Below, one piece after another: positions 1 through 8,776 of a stretch of DNA of 33,453 nt (position 1 is its first letter; each line of letters begins with the position of its first letter). The DNA lies in the NCBI RefSeq assembly GCF_002727125.1, contig NZ_NHOA01000117.1:1-33453 (forward strand), read 5' to 3'. The notes beneath the pieces were generated by a model. It ran no database searches and was not told the DNA's origin. It saw only the letters and a program-made list of their open reading frames with translations. Source of the DNA: Halorubrum persicum (lineage in GTDB: Archaea; Halobacteriota; Halobacteria; Halobacteriales; Haloferacaceae). The translations under genes and the position numbers were made by a program.

Positions 1-1
1 T

Positions 2-1798
2 CATCTCGCCGCCGGCGGCGTCCTCATCGCCGTCGCGGTCGCGGTCGTGTATCTGACCGACAGACCGCGGGGCGCGTGGACGCGGAGGCTTCGCTCCCAC
101 CTCCTTCTCGGCGTCCCGTGGGGGACGCTCGTCGCGATCGCCGCGGTCGTCGCGGTGTACCTGTTCGTCCAGAGCGGACTGGAGAACCCGAACCGACCCG
201 TCGTGATCCCGTTCCGGTCGTGGTCGTACTTCTACCCGGAGGGGATGCTCTGGTCCGGGCTCGCGCACTCCGGGCGGGGCCACCTCACCGGGAACCTCCC
301 CTCGACGCTCGTCGCCGGCGGGCTCGCCGAGTACGCCTTCGGACACTTCCCCGGCGGCCGCGCCGTCGACGACGGGGGCGAGTCGGACGACGGCACCCTG
401 CGGGGGGCGTTGCCGTCGGTCCGATCGCTATCACGCTCTCTCAGATCGAGCGCCCGTGAGGCGCTCTCTCGCGAGTCGCTCTCCCGCGAATCGCTCGCCG
501 AGAACCCTTACGTCCGGGCGTTCGTCGTCGTTCCGGGAGCGATGCTCTCGTTCGCCGTCCTCTCGTCGCTGTTCGCGCTGGGGCCGGTGATCGGGTTCTC
601 GGGCGTGGTGTTCGCGCTCTGGGGGTTCGCGCTCGTGTTCCAGCCGATCGCGACGATCGCCGCGCTCACCGGTTCGACGCTGGTGGGCGTGACCTACGAG
701 ACGCTCCGCAATCCGGTCGTCGTGTCGGAGGCGAGCGGCTCGTACGGCGCGCCGAGCTGGGCGAACATCGCGATACAGGGCCACGCGATCGGACTGATCG
801 GCGGGATCCTCGCTGCGGTGTGGCTGATCCGGCGGCGCAGGAGCGCCGAGACCGAGCGGACCGACTCGCGCTCGCGGACGACCGCGCTGGTCGCGTTCGG
901 GGCGGTCCTGCTGTTCGGCGCCTCCCGTCGGCTCTGGGCCGTCTACTGGTACCTCGGGAACGAGCGGTACGAGATGTACCGCGCGATCGGCCTCGGCCTG
1001 CTCGCGGTCCTCGCGGCGATCGTCGCGCTCGCTGTCGGCGGGCGCGACGAGCCGATCCGCCCGGAGTCGGCCGTACCGGAGCCCGAGTCGGTCAGGGAGG
1101 GGGTCCGATCCGCGACCCCGGCGGCGGTCGGCCTCCTTCTGCTCGTCTCCGCACTGGCGGTCGTGGCCGGGCCGGGGATCGCGCCGAACCTCGTCGCCGT
1201 CGACGACGACGACGACCTCCCCGGCGATCCGATCGAGGTCGAGGGGTATCAGGTGACGTACGCCGAGAACGTCGAGGACCGAGTGGTGAGCGTCGTCGAC
1301 GTGGAGGCGTTCGGTCGGTCGACGAGCGTCAACACCTCCGGGGTGATCGTGTCGAACGCCGACCGGGAGATCTGGACCACGGCGGTCTCGAAGGGGAACC
1401 TCGCCTTCTGGGGGTATCGCGCGATCGACGTGGGGGGGACGGGGTGGCGCGAGACCCTCTGGGTCCAGCGCACCGGATGGGTGGCGGCGAACGGCGGCCC
1501 GACCTACCGGGTGGACGCGGTGCGCAACGAGACGCGGTCGACGCTGTTCACCAGCGAGCCGGCGCGGGCGGAGCCGCGGATCGACGGACGGAACGTCACG
1601 GTGGCCGCCGTCGACGGGGGGTTCGAGCTGCGCGTCGAGAGCGGCGGAGAGTCCGAAACCGCCCCGCTCCCGGCAGCGAACGAGTCGGTGACGCTTCGGG
1701 GGGTCACGCTCGTCCGGGAGACCGACGCGGTGTTCGCCGAGCGGGGAGAGACGCGGGTGCGGATCGCGGAGCGGGAGCGGTACGAGGGGAGGCAGTAA
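2..1798 (+). CDS. Rhomboid-family intramembrane serine protease with extracellular C-terminal domain (5' partial)
   Basis: The frame is open from the left edge, so the start is missing; the first visible codons encode a hydrophobic segment. Rhomboid hallmarks are the HxxxN motif (bases 281-295), the GFSG motif with the catalytic Ser at 599-601, and the catalytic His at 782-784 inside a glycine-rich helix. Such enzymes cleave membrane proteins within or next to their transmembrane helices. Between HxxxN and the active Ser lies an acidic, Ser/Arg/Glu-rich stretch (about 365-510) with a near-repeat of SRESL. After further membrane helices (about 880-1050 and 1115-1195) comes an Asp run and a roughly 200-residue beta-rich domain carrying several N-glycosylation sequons (NTS, NET, NVT, NES), which suggests it faces outside. 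The substrate is unknown. The gene converges on the methyltransferase at 1851. Family assignment is good; activity is inferred from the dyad. Confidence 0.85.
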   Translation, partial: HLAAGGVLIAVAVAVVYLTDRPRGAWTRRLRSHLLLGVPWGTLVAIAAVVAVYLFVQSGLENPNRPVVIPFRSWSYFYPEGMLWSGLAHSGRGHLTGNLPSTLVAGGLAEYAFGHFPGGRAVDDGGESDDGTLRGALPSVRSLSRSLRSSAREALSRESLSRESLAENPYVRAFVVVPGAMLSFAVLSSLFALGPVIGFSGVVFALWGFALVFQPIATIAALTGSTLVGVTYETLRNPVVVSEASGSYGAPSWANIAIQGHAIGLIGGILAAVWLIRRRRSAETERTDSRSRTTALVAFGAVLLFGASRRLWAVYWYLGNERYEMYRAIGLGLLAVLAAIVALAVGGRDEPIRPESAVPEPESVREGVRSATPAAVGLLLLVSALAVVAGPGIAPNLVAVDDDDDLPGDPIEVEGYQVTYAENVEDRVVSVVDVEAFGRSTSVNTSGVIVSNADREIWTTAVSKGNLAFWGYRAIDVGGTGWRETLWVQRTGWVAANGGPTYRVDAVRNETRSTLFTSEPARAEPRIDGRNVTVAAVDGGFELRVESGGESETAPLPAANESVTLRGVTLVRETDAVFAERGETRVRIAERERYEGRQ

Positions 1799-1850
1799 GG
1801 CGGAGAGAGAGCGAGACGGAGGACGGGCACGGGTCGGTGCCGACGCGGCG

Positions 1851-2474
1851 TCAGGCCCACTCGATCCGGTACACTTCGGCGTCGATGTCGCGGGAGGCGT
1901 CGGTGTGGTGGTCGAACTGGGCCTCGATCGCGAAGTCGGCGGCGAACGCGTGGGTGACCTCGCCGCCGTTGTCGGCCGCGAATGCCTCGACGAACTCGCG
2001 GCTCCCGGCGTTGTGGACCGAGTAGGAGACGGCCGCGACGCGGCTCGCGGTCGCGAGGAAGCCGCGGTCGGCGTTCCGGTTGCCGTCCTGCGCGCCGAAC
2101 GGGGGGTTCATCACGACGGTCACCGGGTCGGGCACGTCGAGCGGGGGCCGGGTCGCATCGCCCTGGACCCAGTGGACGGGCGCGCTCGCCGCGACCCGTC
2201 GCTCGTTCTCCGTCGCGGTCGAGAGCGCGCCGCGGTCGAGTTCGATCCCGAGCACGCGCGCGGGACCGCGAAGGGCGGCCGCCAGCGCGAGCATCCCGGT
2301 TCCGGTGCCCAGATCGAGGACGGTCCGCCCGTCGACGTCGCCGTGGAGGTCCGCGAGATGGACGACGTGCGCCGCCAGATCCGGAGGGGTCGGATACTGT
2401 TCGAGCGCGGCGCTCGGCGCCTCGAATCCGGCGACGACGCCGAGCTTGGTCGCGAGCGAGCGCTTCGACGCCAT
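1851..2474 (-). CDS. METTL5-like SAM-dependent (putative rRNA adenine) methyltransferase
   Basis: A 207-residue Rossmann-fold methyltransferase. Residues 53-60 form the SAM-binding LDLGTGTG loop, and residues 123-126 are NPPF, the catalytic motif of N6-adenine or amino-group methylases. The N-terminus with a tyrosine-proline-thr-pro stretch (about residue 27) and overall length fit the archaeal METTL5-like family, whose eukaryotic member makes m6A in 18S rRNA. The substrate here is inferred from family only. Its ATG lies 4 bases after the stop of the upstream minus-strand gene, so the two are almost certainly cotranscribed. Confidence 0.85.
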   Translation of the reverse strand: MASKRSLATKLGVVAGFEAPSAALEQYPTPPDLAAHVVHLADLHGDVDGRTVLDLGTGTGMLALAAALRGPARVLGIELDRGALSTATENERRVAASAPVHWVQGDATRPPLDVPDPVTVVMNPPFGAQDGNRNADRGFLATASRVAAVSYSVHNAGSREFVEAFAADNGGEVTHAFAADFAIEAQFDHHTDASRDIDAEVYRIEWA

Positions 2475-2478
2475 CCGA

Positions 2479-2874
2479 TCAGGCGGCCGAGTCGTCGACG
2501 CGGACGAGTTCGACGCCCTCGCGTCGCGCGCGCTCGGAAAGCGCCGACAGCGCCGGCTCGGCCGCGTCCCGGTCGGCGACTTCGTCGAGTCGGACCTCGA
2601 TCCGACCGGCGCCGAGGAACGACGCGGCGCGAACGAACTCCCGGAGCCGGTCGGCCTCGCGCTGGGTGGCGAGGGTGTCGTTTCCGTCGAACCGCGCGGA
2701 CACGGAGAGCGTCGCGGGCTGGTAGCCGCGAGCGGAGAGCTCGGCTTTGAGATCGCGGAGGTGTTCGGGTGCGGTGCTTTCGAGGTCGGCCGCCTCGACG
2801 ACGATGGGGTCGATCTCCGCCGGGCGACAGCCGCGGAGCGTCGCTTCGATCCCGTCGGACTGCGTCGTGCTCAT
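2479..2874 (-). CDS. Small conserved-looking protein of unknown function, cotranscribed with METTL5-like gene
   Basis: I do not recognise this 131-residue acidic protein. The sequence alternates predicted beta strands and helices, with no cysteines, no membrane segment and no signal peptide. Its promoter region is AT-rich and holds a 15-bp inverted repeat (2886-2900). A purine-rich GAGGAG stretch sits just before the ATG on the minus strand, which supports the start at 2874. It ends 4 bases before the methyltransferase ATG, so a linked role in RNA modification or translation is possible but is only inferred from context. Confidence 0.7.
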   Translation of the reverse strand: MSTTQSDGIEATLRGCRPAEIDPIVVEAADLESTAPEHLRDLKAELSARGYQPATLSVSARFDGNDTLATQREADRLREFVRAASFLGAGRIEVRLDEVADRDAAEPALSALSERARREGVELVRVDDSAA

Positions 2875-2885
2875 ACTCCTCTATA

Positions 2886-2900
2886 TGTATTAGTAATACA
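2886..2900. promoter_or_regulatory. 15-bp inverted repeat in promoter of the 2874 operon
   Basis: Two perfect 7-base half-sites (TGTATTA / TAATACA) flank one central base. It lies 12-26 bases upstream of the minus-strand ATG at 2874, within the AT-rich promoter, where a bound repressor would block TBP/TFB or RNA polymerase. A second, weaker inverted repeat (5+2+5) is at 2910-2921. The operator role is inferred. Confidence 0.45.
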
Positions 2901-3097
2901 AAAGCCTTGTTGAATGTTCAATAGTAATATGCCAGCAGTCACGTTTCGTGGTCACATTGACGCCCGGCTGCGCGTGCTCGATACTGTAGCGGAGAGGAGT
3001 GGCAAAAGTTGAACGCGCTTTACAGGCCTCGAAACACCGCTCTGAGTGCATCTAGACGAATTGACGTAATGTGGATGATCGATGAGTCCAGACAAAG

Positions 3098-3105
3098 GTT
3101 TAAAT
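3098..3105 (+). promoter_or_regulatory. TATA box of first tfb gene
   Basis: GTTTAAAT lies 25-32 bases before the ATG at 3130, the spacing expected for a leaderless haloarchaeal transcript. This supports 3130, not the in-frame ATG at 3082, as the true start, since 3082 lies upstream of the TATA box. Confidence 0.6.
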
Positions 3106-3129
3106 GCGGGAGTAACCAGAAACCTTATA

Positions 3130-4083
3130 ATGGAACGTCCGAGCCGCCAGCGCCAACAGGAGCGGGAGACCGAGAAAGAGTCGGACGAAGAAACGCTCTC
3201 CTGCCCGGAGTGCGATTCGACAGAGATCGTCACTGACGCGGATCAGGAGCTCGTCTGTGAGGATTGTGGCCTGGTTTTGGACGAACGGAACATCGACCGC
3301 GGACCGGAGTGGCGCGCGTTCAACCACTCGGAGCGACAGTCGAAGTCGCGCGTCGGCGCCCCCATCACCGAGACGATGCACGACAAGGGGCTGACGACGA
3401 CGATCGACTGGAAGGACAAAGACGCGTACGGCCGGTCGCTCTCCTCGGAGAAGCGGTCCCAGATGCATCGGCTGCGCAAGTGGCAGGAACGGATTCGGAC
3501 GAAGGACGCGGGCGAGCGCAACCTCCAGTTCGCGCTCTCGGAGATCGACCGGATGGCGAGCGCCCTTGGCGTTCCGCGGTCGGTACGCGAGGTCGCCTCC
3601 GTCATTTATCGCCGGGCGTTGAACGAGGACCTGATCCGCGGGCGCTCGATCGAGGGCGTCTCGACCGCCGCCCTCTACGCCGCCTGCCGTCAGGAGGGGA
3701 TCCCGCGCTCGCTCGACGAGGTCGCCGACGTGTCGCGCGTCCCGCAGAAAGAGATCGGGCGCACGTACCGCTACATCTCTCAAGAGCTCGGACTGGAGCT
3801 GAAGCCGGTCGACCCGAAGCAGTTCGTCCCGCGGTTCGCGTCCTCGCTGGAGCTCAGCGAGGAGGTCCAGTCGAAGGCGACGGAGATCATCGACGTCTCG
3901 GCCGAGCAGGGGCTCCTCTCCGGGAAGTCGCCCACGGGGTTCGCCGCGGCCGCGATCTACGCCGCGTCGCTGCTGTGTAACGAGAAGAAGACCCAGCGCG
4001 AGGTCGCCGACGTGGCGCAGGTCACCGAGGTCACCATCCGAAACCGGTACCAAGAGCAGATCGAAGCGATGGGATTCCGATAG
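3130..4083 (+). CDS. tfb: Transcription initiation factor TFB
   Basis: A 317-residue archaeal TFIIB homologue, which binds TBP-TATA and the BRE and recruits RNA polymerase. The N-terminal zinc ribbon uses C25, C28, C43 and C46. The B-reader/linker follows with a conserved GPEWRAF sequence, then two cyclin folds (roughly residues 115-210 and 215-310). The C-terminal helix-turn-helix that reads the BRE is visible as [12 protein letters not shown]. An upstream in-frame ATG at 3082 would add 16 residues but lies before the TATA box. A second full-length TFB gene is at 25405; several TFB paralogues are normal in Halobacteria. The C-terminal recognition helix is close to that of the second copy, but the N-terminal tails differ. 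Confidence 0.97.
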   Translation: MERPSRQRQQERETEKESDEETLSCPECDSTEIVTDADQELVCEDCGLVLDERNIDRGPEWRAFNHSERQSKSRVGAPITETMHDKGLTTTIDWKDKDAYGRSLSSEKRSQMHRLRKWQERIRTKDAGERNLQFALSEIDRMASALGVPRSVREVASVIYRRALNEDLIRGRSIEGVSTAALYAACRQEGIPRSLDEVADVSRVPQKEIGRTYRYISQELGLELKPVDPKQFVPRFASSLELSEEVQSKATEIIDVSAEQGLLSGKSPTGFAAAAIYAASLLCNEKKTQREVADVAQVTEVTIRNRYQEQIEAMGFR

Positions 4084-4137
4084 CCCGCGAGCGTTCCGTC
4101 CCGCGGATCGACGCGTCCGACGCCCGCCGTGATCGGG

Positions 4138-4144
4138 TTTTTAA
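4138..4144 (+). promoter_or_regulatory. TATA box of universal stress protein gene
   Basis: TTTTTAA lies 28-34 bases upstream of the ATG at 4172, consistent with a leaderless or near-leaderless transcript. Confidence 0.55.
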
Positions 4145-4171
4145 TCGACACCGAGCGTAGCGTGAGACGAG

Positions 4172-4606
4172 ATGTATTCCCAGATCCTCGTGCCGACCGA
4201 CGGTAGTCCGGCGTCGAACGCCGCGATCGAGCATGCGATCGACCTCGCTCAACACTACGACGCCCGCCTACACGCCCTCTACGTCGTCGACGGAGCCGCG
4301 TACTCGACGCTCGAAGCCGGCGCCGACATCGTCGTGGAGGCGCTCGAGTCGGAGGGGGAGAAGGCCACGAGCCGCGTCGCCGACGCCGCCGCGGACGACG
4401 GCGTCGACTGCGAAACGACGGTCGCCACGGGCACCGCGTACCAGTCGATCCGCGACTACGTCGACGAGCACGACATCGACGTGGTCGTGATGGGGACCCA
4501 CGGCCGGAAGGGGCTCGATCGGTACCTGCTCGGCAGCGTCACGGAGCGGGTCGTCAGGACCTCCGACGTGCCGGTGCTGACGGTGCGCCAGCCCGCCGAT
4601 GAGTAG
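4172..4606 (+). CDS. Universal stress protein, UspA family
   Basis: A 144-residue single-domain Usp. The first strand and loop (residues 5-12) carry the VPTDGS motif, and the ATP-binding GxxGx9GS pattern is present near the C-terminus (MGTHGRKGLDRYLLGS), so it is of the nucleotide-binding type. These proteins form cytoplasmic dimers linked to stress or starvation responses; the specific role here is unknown. A clear TATA box at 4138 supports the start. menE begins about 27 bases after the stop, so readthrough transcription is possible, but the functional link is doubtful. Confidence 0.93.
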   Translation: MYSQILVPTDGSPASNAAIEHAIDLAQHYDARLHALYVVDGAAYSTLEAGADIVVEALESEGEKATSRVADAAADDGVDCETTVATGTAYQSIRDYVDEHDIDVVVMGTHGRKGLDRYLLGSVTERVVRTSDVPVLTVRQPADE

Positions 4607-4633
4607 CCGACGCCAGCGGACGCGGTGACGACG

Positions 4634-6766
4634 ATGCGCGACTGGCTGTCACACCGCGTCGTCTCCTCGCCGGACGACACGGCGCTGATCCGGGCCGAAG
4701 ACGGAGAGGCGTGGACTTACACCGACCTCGACCGGCTCGTCTCCGAGACCGCCGGGCGACTCGTCGCCCACGGGATCGAGGCAGACGACCGACTGGGCGT
4801 GCTCACGCCGCCGTACGTCGGGACGGTCGGGCTGGTCCACGCGGCGATGCGGATCGGGGCGACCTTCGTCCCGCTGGGTCAGGAGCTCACCGAGCGGGAG
4901 CTCGCCGAGCGCGTCGAACGGGCCGATCTCGACGCGGTCGTCTGCGCGGAGCCGACCGAAGACGCCGCGCTCGGGGCCGTCGAGGGCTGCGCCGCGGAGA
5001 GCGAACCCCCGGTGTTATCCGTCGACGACCCGATCGCTGAGAGCGTCACGGCCGTCCACGCCGTCGAGCCGGAGTCGATCGATCCGCCGGCGTGGGAGAC
5101 CTCGGATTACCTCTGTATCCTGTTCACCTCGGGGACGACGGGCGATCCCAAGCCGGTCCCGCTCACGGCGGGCAACGTGTACAGCTCGGCCGTCGCCTCC
5201 GCGTTCCGGCTCGGCGTCCACCACGAAGACCGGTGGCTCGTGTCGCTGTCGCTGCACCACATGGGCGGGCTCGCTCCGGTGTACCGCTCGGCGCTGTACG
5301 GGACGACGCTCGTCCTCCGCGAGGGGTTCGACCCGGGCGGCACCGCCGACGACATCGACACCTACGACGTGACCGGGATTTCGCTGGTGCCGACGATGCT
5401 TCAGCGAATGCTCGACAGGCGCGGGACGCTCTCGGACACGCTCCGGGTCGTGTTGCTCGGCGGAGCGCCCGCCCCGAACGAGCTGCTCGAGCGCTGCCAC
5501 GACTACTCGGTTCCGGTGTTCCCGACGTACGGGATGACCGAGTCGGCCTCGCAGATCGTGACCGCGACGCCCCGACAGACGAGGGACCGGCTCGGAACCG
5601 TCGGTCGACCGATCTTCGGCACCGACGTGACGATCGTCGACGAGGAGGGAACGCCGGTCGACCCCGGGGAGTCCGGCGAGATCGTCGTCGAGGGGCCGAC
5701 GGTGACTCCCGGATACATCGACGGAACGGACGAAGTCGGGGAGGGGGGCCACAGAACCGCCGCTCTCGACCGATCGGCGTTCGGCCCGCACGGCCTCCAC
5801 ACCGGCGACGTGGGGCGCGTCGACGACGAGGGGTTCCTCTACGTGCTCAACCGTCTCGACGACCGGATCGTCACCGGCGGCGAGAACATCGAGCCGGGCG
5901 AGGTCGTCGACGTGTTCCGGGAGTTCCCGGCAGTCGAAGACGCCGCCGTGGTCGGCCTCGACGACGACGTGTGGGGCGAGCGCGTCTCGGCGCTCCTCGT
6001 GGTCGAAGGTGATCAGGCGCGAGACAGCGTGACGAGCGCAGCCGGGGCGACCGCCGCACACGGAGACGAGTCCGACGACGGCGCGGATGCCGGCGGGAGC
6101 GACGCCGGAGAAACCGGAGATAGAGACGACGACGGCGAGGAGATCGAAAGCGAGTCTACGGATGAGGCCGGTTCTGACGAGAACGAACCGGGTGAGAACG
6201 AGCCGGATGAGAACGAACCGAGCGAGGACGACGTGTCCCCGCCGGTAGACGAGGAGCGCCTCGTCTCGTTCGCGCGGGACCGCCTCGCGGGGTTCAAGAT
6301 CCCGAAAACCGTCGCGTACGTCGACGAGTTCCCTCGGACCGTGTCGGGAACTGTCGACCGGGAAGCGGTGCGGGAGATTCTCCGCGAACGCGGGCACGAT
6401 CCCCGGAGCGACGCCGATCTGAAGACCGCCGGCTTCGAGCCCGCGGAGCCGACCGAACCGGGGGAATCCGGCGGATCCGACGAACTGAACGAAGCGACTG
6501 ACGCGGTCGAAGCGGCTGAAGCGACTGAACCGACTGAAGCGGCCGAGGCGACCGTTTCGGACGAGCCGTCGACAGCGGAACGACCGTCGACCGATCAGAC
6601 GGGGAGCAACGAGTCCGGAGAAGGCGAACCCACCGACGGCGAGCGTGGTGCCGAGGAGACGGGCGGCGATGTCGACGCCGGTGGGGCGACGGACGGCACT
6701 GACGCCGGCGGGACGCCGGACGACACTGACGCCGACGAGACGGAAGGCGGCCCAGACGGCACGTAA
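4634..6766 (+). CDS. menE: o-Succinylbenzoate-CoA ligase with acidic insertion and tail
   Basis: An adenylate-forming ligase (ANL superfamily) predicted to convert o-succinylbenzoate to its CoA ester in menaquinone synthesis. Visible motifs are the P-loop LFTSGTTGDPKP, YGMTES, the hinge-region TGDVGRVDDEGFLYVLNR and, in the C-terminal domain, the FKIPKTV strand with the catalytic Lys. The ATG at 4634 gives 710 residues; GTG at 4625 is an alternative. MenE is normally about 450-520 residues. The surplus is an acidic insert at about 460-536, inside the small C-terminal domain, with ENEP repeats, and an acidic Glu/Thr/Pro-rich tail from about 589 onward. The MenE call rests on general resemblance to haloarchaeal MenE, including the N-terminal MRDWLSHR; other men genes are not in this window, and another acyl-CoA ligase specificity cannot be excluded. 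Confidence 0.8.
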   Translation: MRDWLSHRVVSSPDDTALIRAEDGEAWTYTDLDRLVSETAGRLVAHGIEADDRLGVLTPPYVGTVGLVHAAMRIGATFVPLGQELTERELAERVERADLDAVVCAEPTEDAALGAVEGCAAESEPPVLSVDDPIAESVTAVHAVEPESIDPPAWETSDYLCILFTSGTTGDPKPVPLTAGNVYSSAVASAFRLGVHHEDRWLVSLSLHHMGGLAPVYRSALYGTTLVLREGFDPGGTADDIDTYDVTGISLVPTMLQRMLDRRGTLSDTLRVVLLGGAPAPNELLERCHDYSVPVFPTYGMTESASQIVTATPRQTRDRLGTVGRPIFGTDVTIVDEEGTPVDPGESGEIVVEGPTVTPGYIDGTDEVGEGGHRTAALDRSAFGPHGLHTGDVGRVDDEGFLYVLNRLDDRIVTGGENIEPGEVVDVFREFPAVEDAAVVGLDDDVWGERVSALLVVEGDQARDSVTSAAGATAAHGDESDDGADAGGSDAGETGDRDDDGEEIESESTDEAGSDENEPGENEPDENEPSEDDVSPPVDEERLVSFARDRLAGFKIPKTVAYVDEFPRTVSGTVDREAVREILRERGHDPRSDADLKTAGFEPAEPTEPGESGGSDELNEATDAVEAAEATEPTEAAEATVSDEPSTAERPSTDQTGSNESGEGEPTDGERGAEETGGDVDAGGATDGTDAGGTPDDTDADETEGGPDGT

Positions 6767-6827
6767 ACTGTCCCGGTGTTTTTCGTTGTTCCACGAACGT
6801 TTTGACTACGGGGTCCGCACGTAGCGC

Positions 6828-7976
6828 ATGGATCTACTTGACGACAGCATCGTCCCGGAGCACGCGAGGGACGTGAAAGCGGAGGCCCGCGAGTTCGCCG
6901 ACGAGCACATCGCCCCGAACGCCGAGGCGTACTACGACTCGGGCGAGTACCCGTGGGAGGTGCTGGAAGCCGGGATGGACGCCGGGCTCATCGCGCAGGA
7001 CATCGGCGAGGAGTACGGCGGAAAGGGGTACGACCTCGCGCAGGTGCTCGCGATCGCCGAGGAGTTCTACCGCGCCGACGCCGGCATCGCGCTCACGCTC
7101 CAGCTCGCGAGCTTCGGGGCCGAGATGGTCGAGGACTACGGCACCGACGAGCAGAAGGAGGAGTACCTCCGCCCCGTGGCGGAGAACGACCAGATCTCCG
7201 GGCTCGCCGTCTCGGAGCCCGAGACCGGCTCCGACCTCGCGGGGATGACGACGAAGGCCGAGAAGGTCGAGGGCGGGTACGAGCTCACCGGCGAGAAGTA
7301 CTGGGTCGGCAACGCGGTCGAGGCCGACTGGCTCACCGTCTACGCGAAGACCGGCGAGAGCGACGACCGCTACTCCAACTACACGCTGTTCATCGTCGAG
7401 ACCGACTCGGACGGATACGAGGCGGAGCACATCCCGGAGAAGATGGGGATGCGCGCCTCCAAGCAGGGCCACATCGTCTTCGAGGACTGCTTCGTCCCCG
7501 AGGAGAACGTCGTCGGCAGCGAGGGCGGCGGCTTCTACGTGCTCGCCGACTTCTTCAACCACGGTCGCGTGATCGTCGGCGGCCACGGGCTCGGGCTCGC
7601 CGCCGCCGCCATCGAGGAGGCCGAGGAGTTCGTCCACGGGCGCAACGCGTTCGGCCGCACCGTCAACGAGTTCCAGGCGGTCCAGCACACCCTCTCGGAT
7701 ATGCGGATCGGCTTCGAGTCGGCGCGCGCGCTCAACTGGCGCGCCTGCCAGAAGGTCGCGGACAACGAGAACGCGGGGTACTGGGCCGCGCTGGCGAAGA
7801 CGAAATCGACCGAGGTCGCGACCGACTGCGCCGAGAAGGGGATGAAGCTCCACGGCGGGCGCTCGATCCTCACGGACCGCCGGATCGCCCGCGTCTACCG
7901 CGACGTGCGCATCCCGGTCATCTACGAGGGCGCGAACGACATCCAGCGGAACCTGATCTACCGGCAGTCGCGGTAG
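6828..7976 (+). CDS. Acyl-CoA dehydrogenase
   Basis: A 382-residue flavoprotein of the normal length for soluble acyl-CoA dehydrogenases, which oxidise acyl-CoA to enoyl-CoA with FAD and pass electrons to ETF. The FAD/substrate signature around AVSEPETGSDLAG is clear. The catalytic base is E367 in the IYEGANDIQRN motif, the position used by medium- and short-chain enzymes and glutaryl-CoA dehydrogenase. The N-terminal helical, central beta and C-terminal helical domains are all present. It follows the CoA ligase by about 60 bases, so the pair could also act in acid catabolism. Chain length specificity cannot be told from sequence. Confidence 0.93.
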   Translation: MDLLDDSIVPEHARDVKAEAREFADEHIAPNAEAYYDSGEYPWEVLEAGMDAGLIAQDIGEEYGGKGYDLAQVLAIAEEFYRADAGIALTLQLASFGAEMVEDYGTDEQKEEYLRPVAENDQISGLAVSEPETGSDLAGMTTKAEKVEGGYELTGEKYWVGNAVEADWLTVYAKTGESDDRYSNYTLFIVETDSDGYEAEHIPEKMGMRASKQGHIVFEDCFVPEENVVGSEGGGFYVLADFFNHGRVIVGGHGLGLAAAAIEEAEEFVHGRNAFGRTVNEFQAVQHTLSDMRIGFESARALNWRACQKVADNENAGYWAALAKTKSTEVATDCAEKGMKLHGGRSILTDRRIARVYRDVRIPVIYEGANDIQRNLIYRQSR

Positions 7977-7998
7977 GCCGGCCGCGCCGTCCGCCTTG

Positions 7999-8672
7999 TT
8001 ATATCCGCCGAGCCAGCGCCGCGAGCGCGTCGCTCCCCCCGAGGTGATGGGGTCGCCGTGGCCGACGCAGGCGACCTCGAACGGCGGGGCGCGGTCGGCG
8101 AGGTCGCGGATGCTCTCTAACACCCGACCCGTGTCGTAGCTGAGGATCCACTCCGAGGGGTCGAGGTCCCCGTCCGACTCCGAGACGAGGTCGCCGAGCA
8201 GCGCGACGCCGAGCGTCTCGCTCACGTACGCGACGTGTCCCGGGGTGTGCCCGGGCGTGTGGTAGGCGGTGAACGAGCCGAGCCGCTCGCCGTCGGCGAC
8301 CGCTTTGATGTCGAGGTCCGGGAGCGTCGTGAACACCCCCGCGAGCCGCTGGAACGCGCCCTTGTGGTTTCGCAGGGGCGGCGATCGCTCGCCGCGGAGG
8401 ATCACCGCGTCGAACGCGCCGGCGTAGACGGTGGCGTCGAGCTCCGGCGTCAGCGCCGCGAGCGTTCCGACGTGGTCGAGATCGTAGTGGGTGAGCAACA
8501 CCCGGTCCACGTCGGCGACCTCGACGCCGGCGTCGGCGAACCCCTCCCGGATCGACGCCTCGTCCCACGGCGTTCCCGCGTCGACGAGCGTGAGCACGTC
8601 GTCGTCGACGAGATAGGCGCTGACGCCGCGCAGCTCGAACCGCCACACGCCCGCCGCGAGTTCCGTGGCCAT
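7999..8672 (-). pseudogene. Metallo-beta-lactamase-fold hydrolase, interrupted by a one-base frameshift near its 3' end
   Basis: From the ATG at 8672 the frame encodes an MBL-fold hydrolase: metal ligands H62, D64, D66 and H67 (HYDLDH), the YHTPGHTPGH segment (H138-H146), D161 and H205. After residue about 210 the frame runs on for hundreds of codons antisense to the acyl-CoA dehydrogenase gene, which is not plausible. A switch of frame at the six-base C-run (8035-8040; G-run on the coding strand) restores a sensible end, GGSDALAALARRI, stopping at 7999 for a 224-residue product. One extra G in the run would repair it. All metal ligands precede the break, so the product could still fold. Substrate is unknown (glyoxalase-II-like hydrolases are one possibility). 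It may be a true lesion or a sequencing error. Confidence 0.75.
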
Positions 8673-8776
8673 GGGGGGCCGTAGCGGCCGGCGAGGGTTG
8701 ACGCTGGCGGCCGCGGTCGCCGCGTTCTCGCTCGCCCCGACGAAAACGCCAAGACGCCGCGCCGACACGTCCGCGT

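Noticed and set aside
2929-3012. Possible 27-codon peptide between the 2874 operon and tfb
   Set aside because: It starts at an ATG in the AT-rich stretch, but there is no TATA box at the right distance and no recognisable motif.
8035-8040. Programmed frameshifting in the MBL-fold gene
   Set aside because: A six-G run without a clear slippery heptamer or downstream structure, very near the 3' end; decay or read error is simpler.
6834-8768. 644-codon minus-strand frame with an MBL-fold start
   Set aside because: Only the part from 8672 to about 8035 is the MBL-fold protein; the rest is antisense to the acyl-CoA dehydrogenase and arises from the frameshift.
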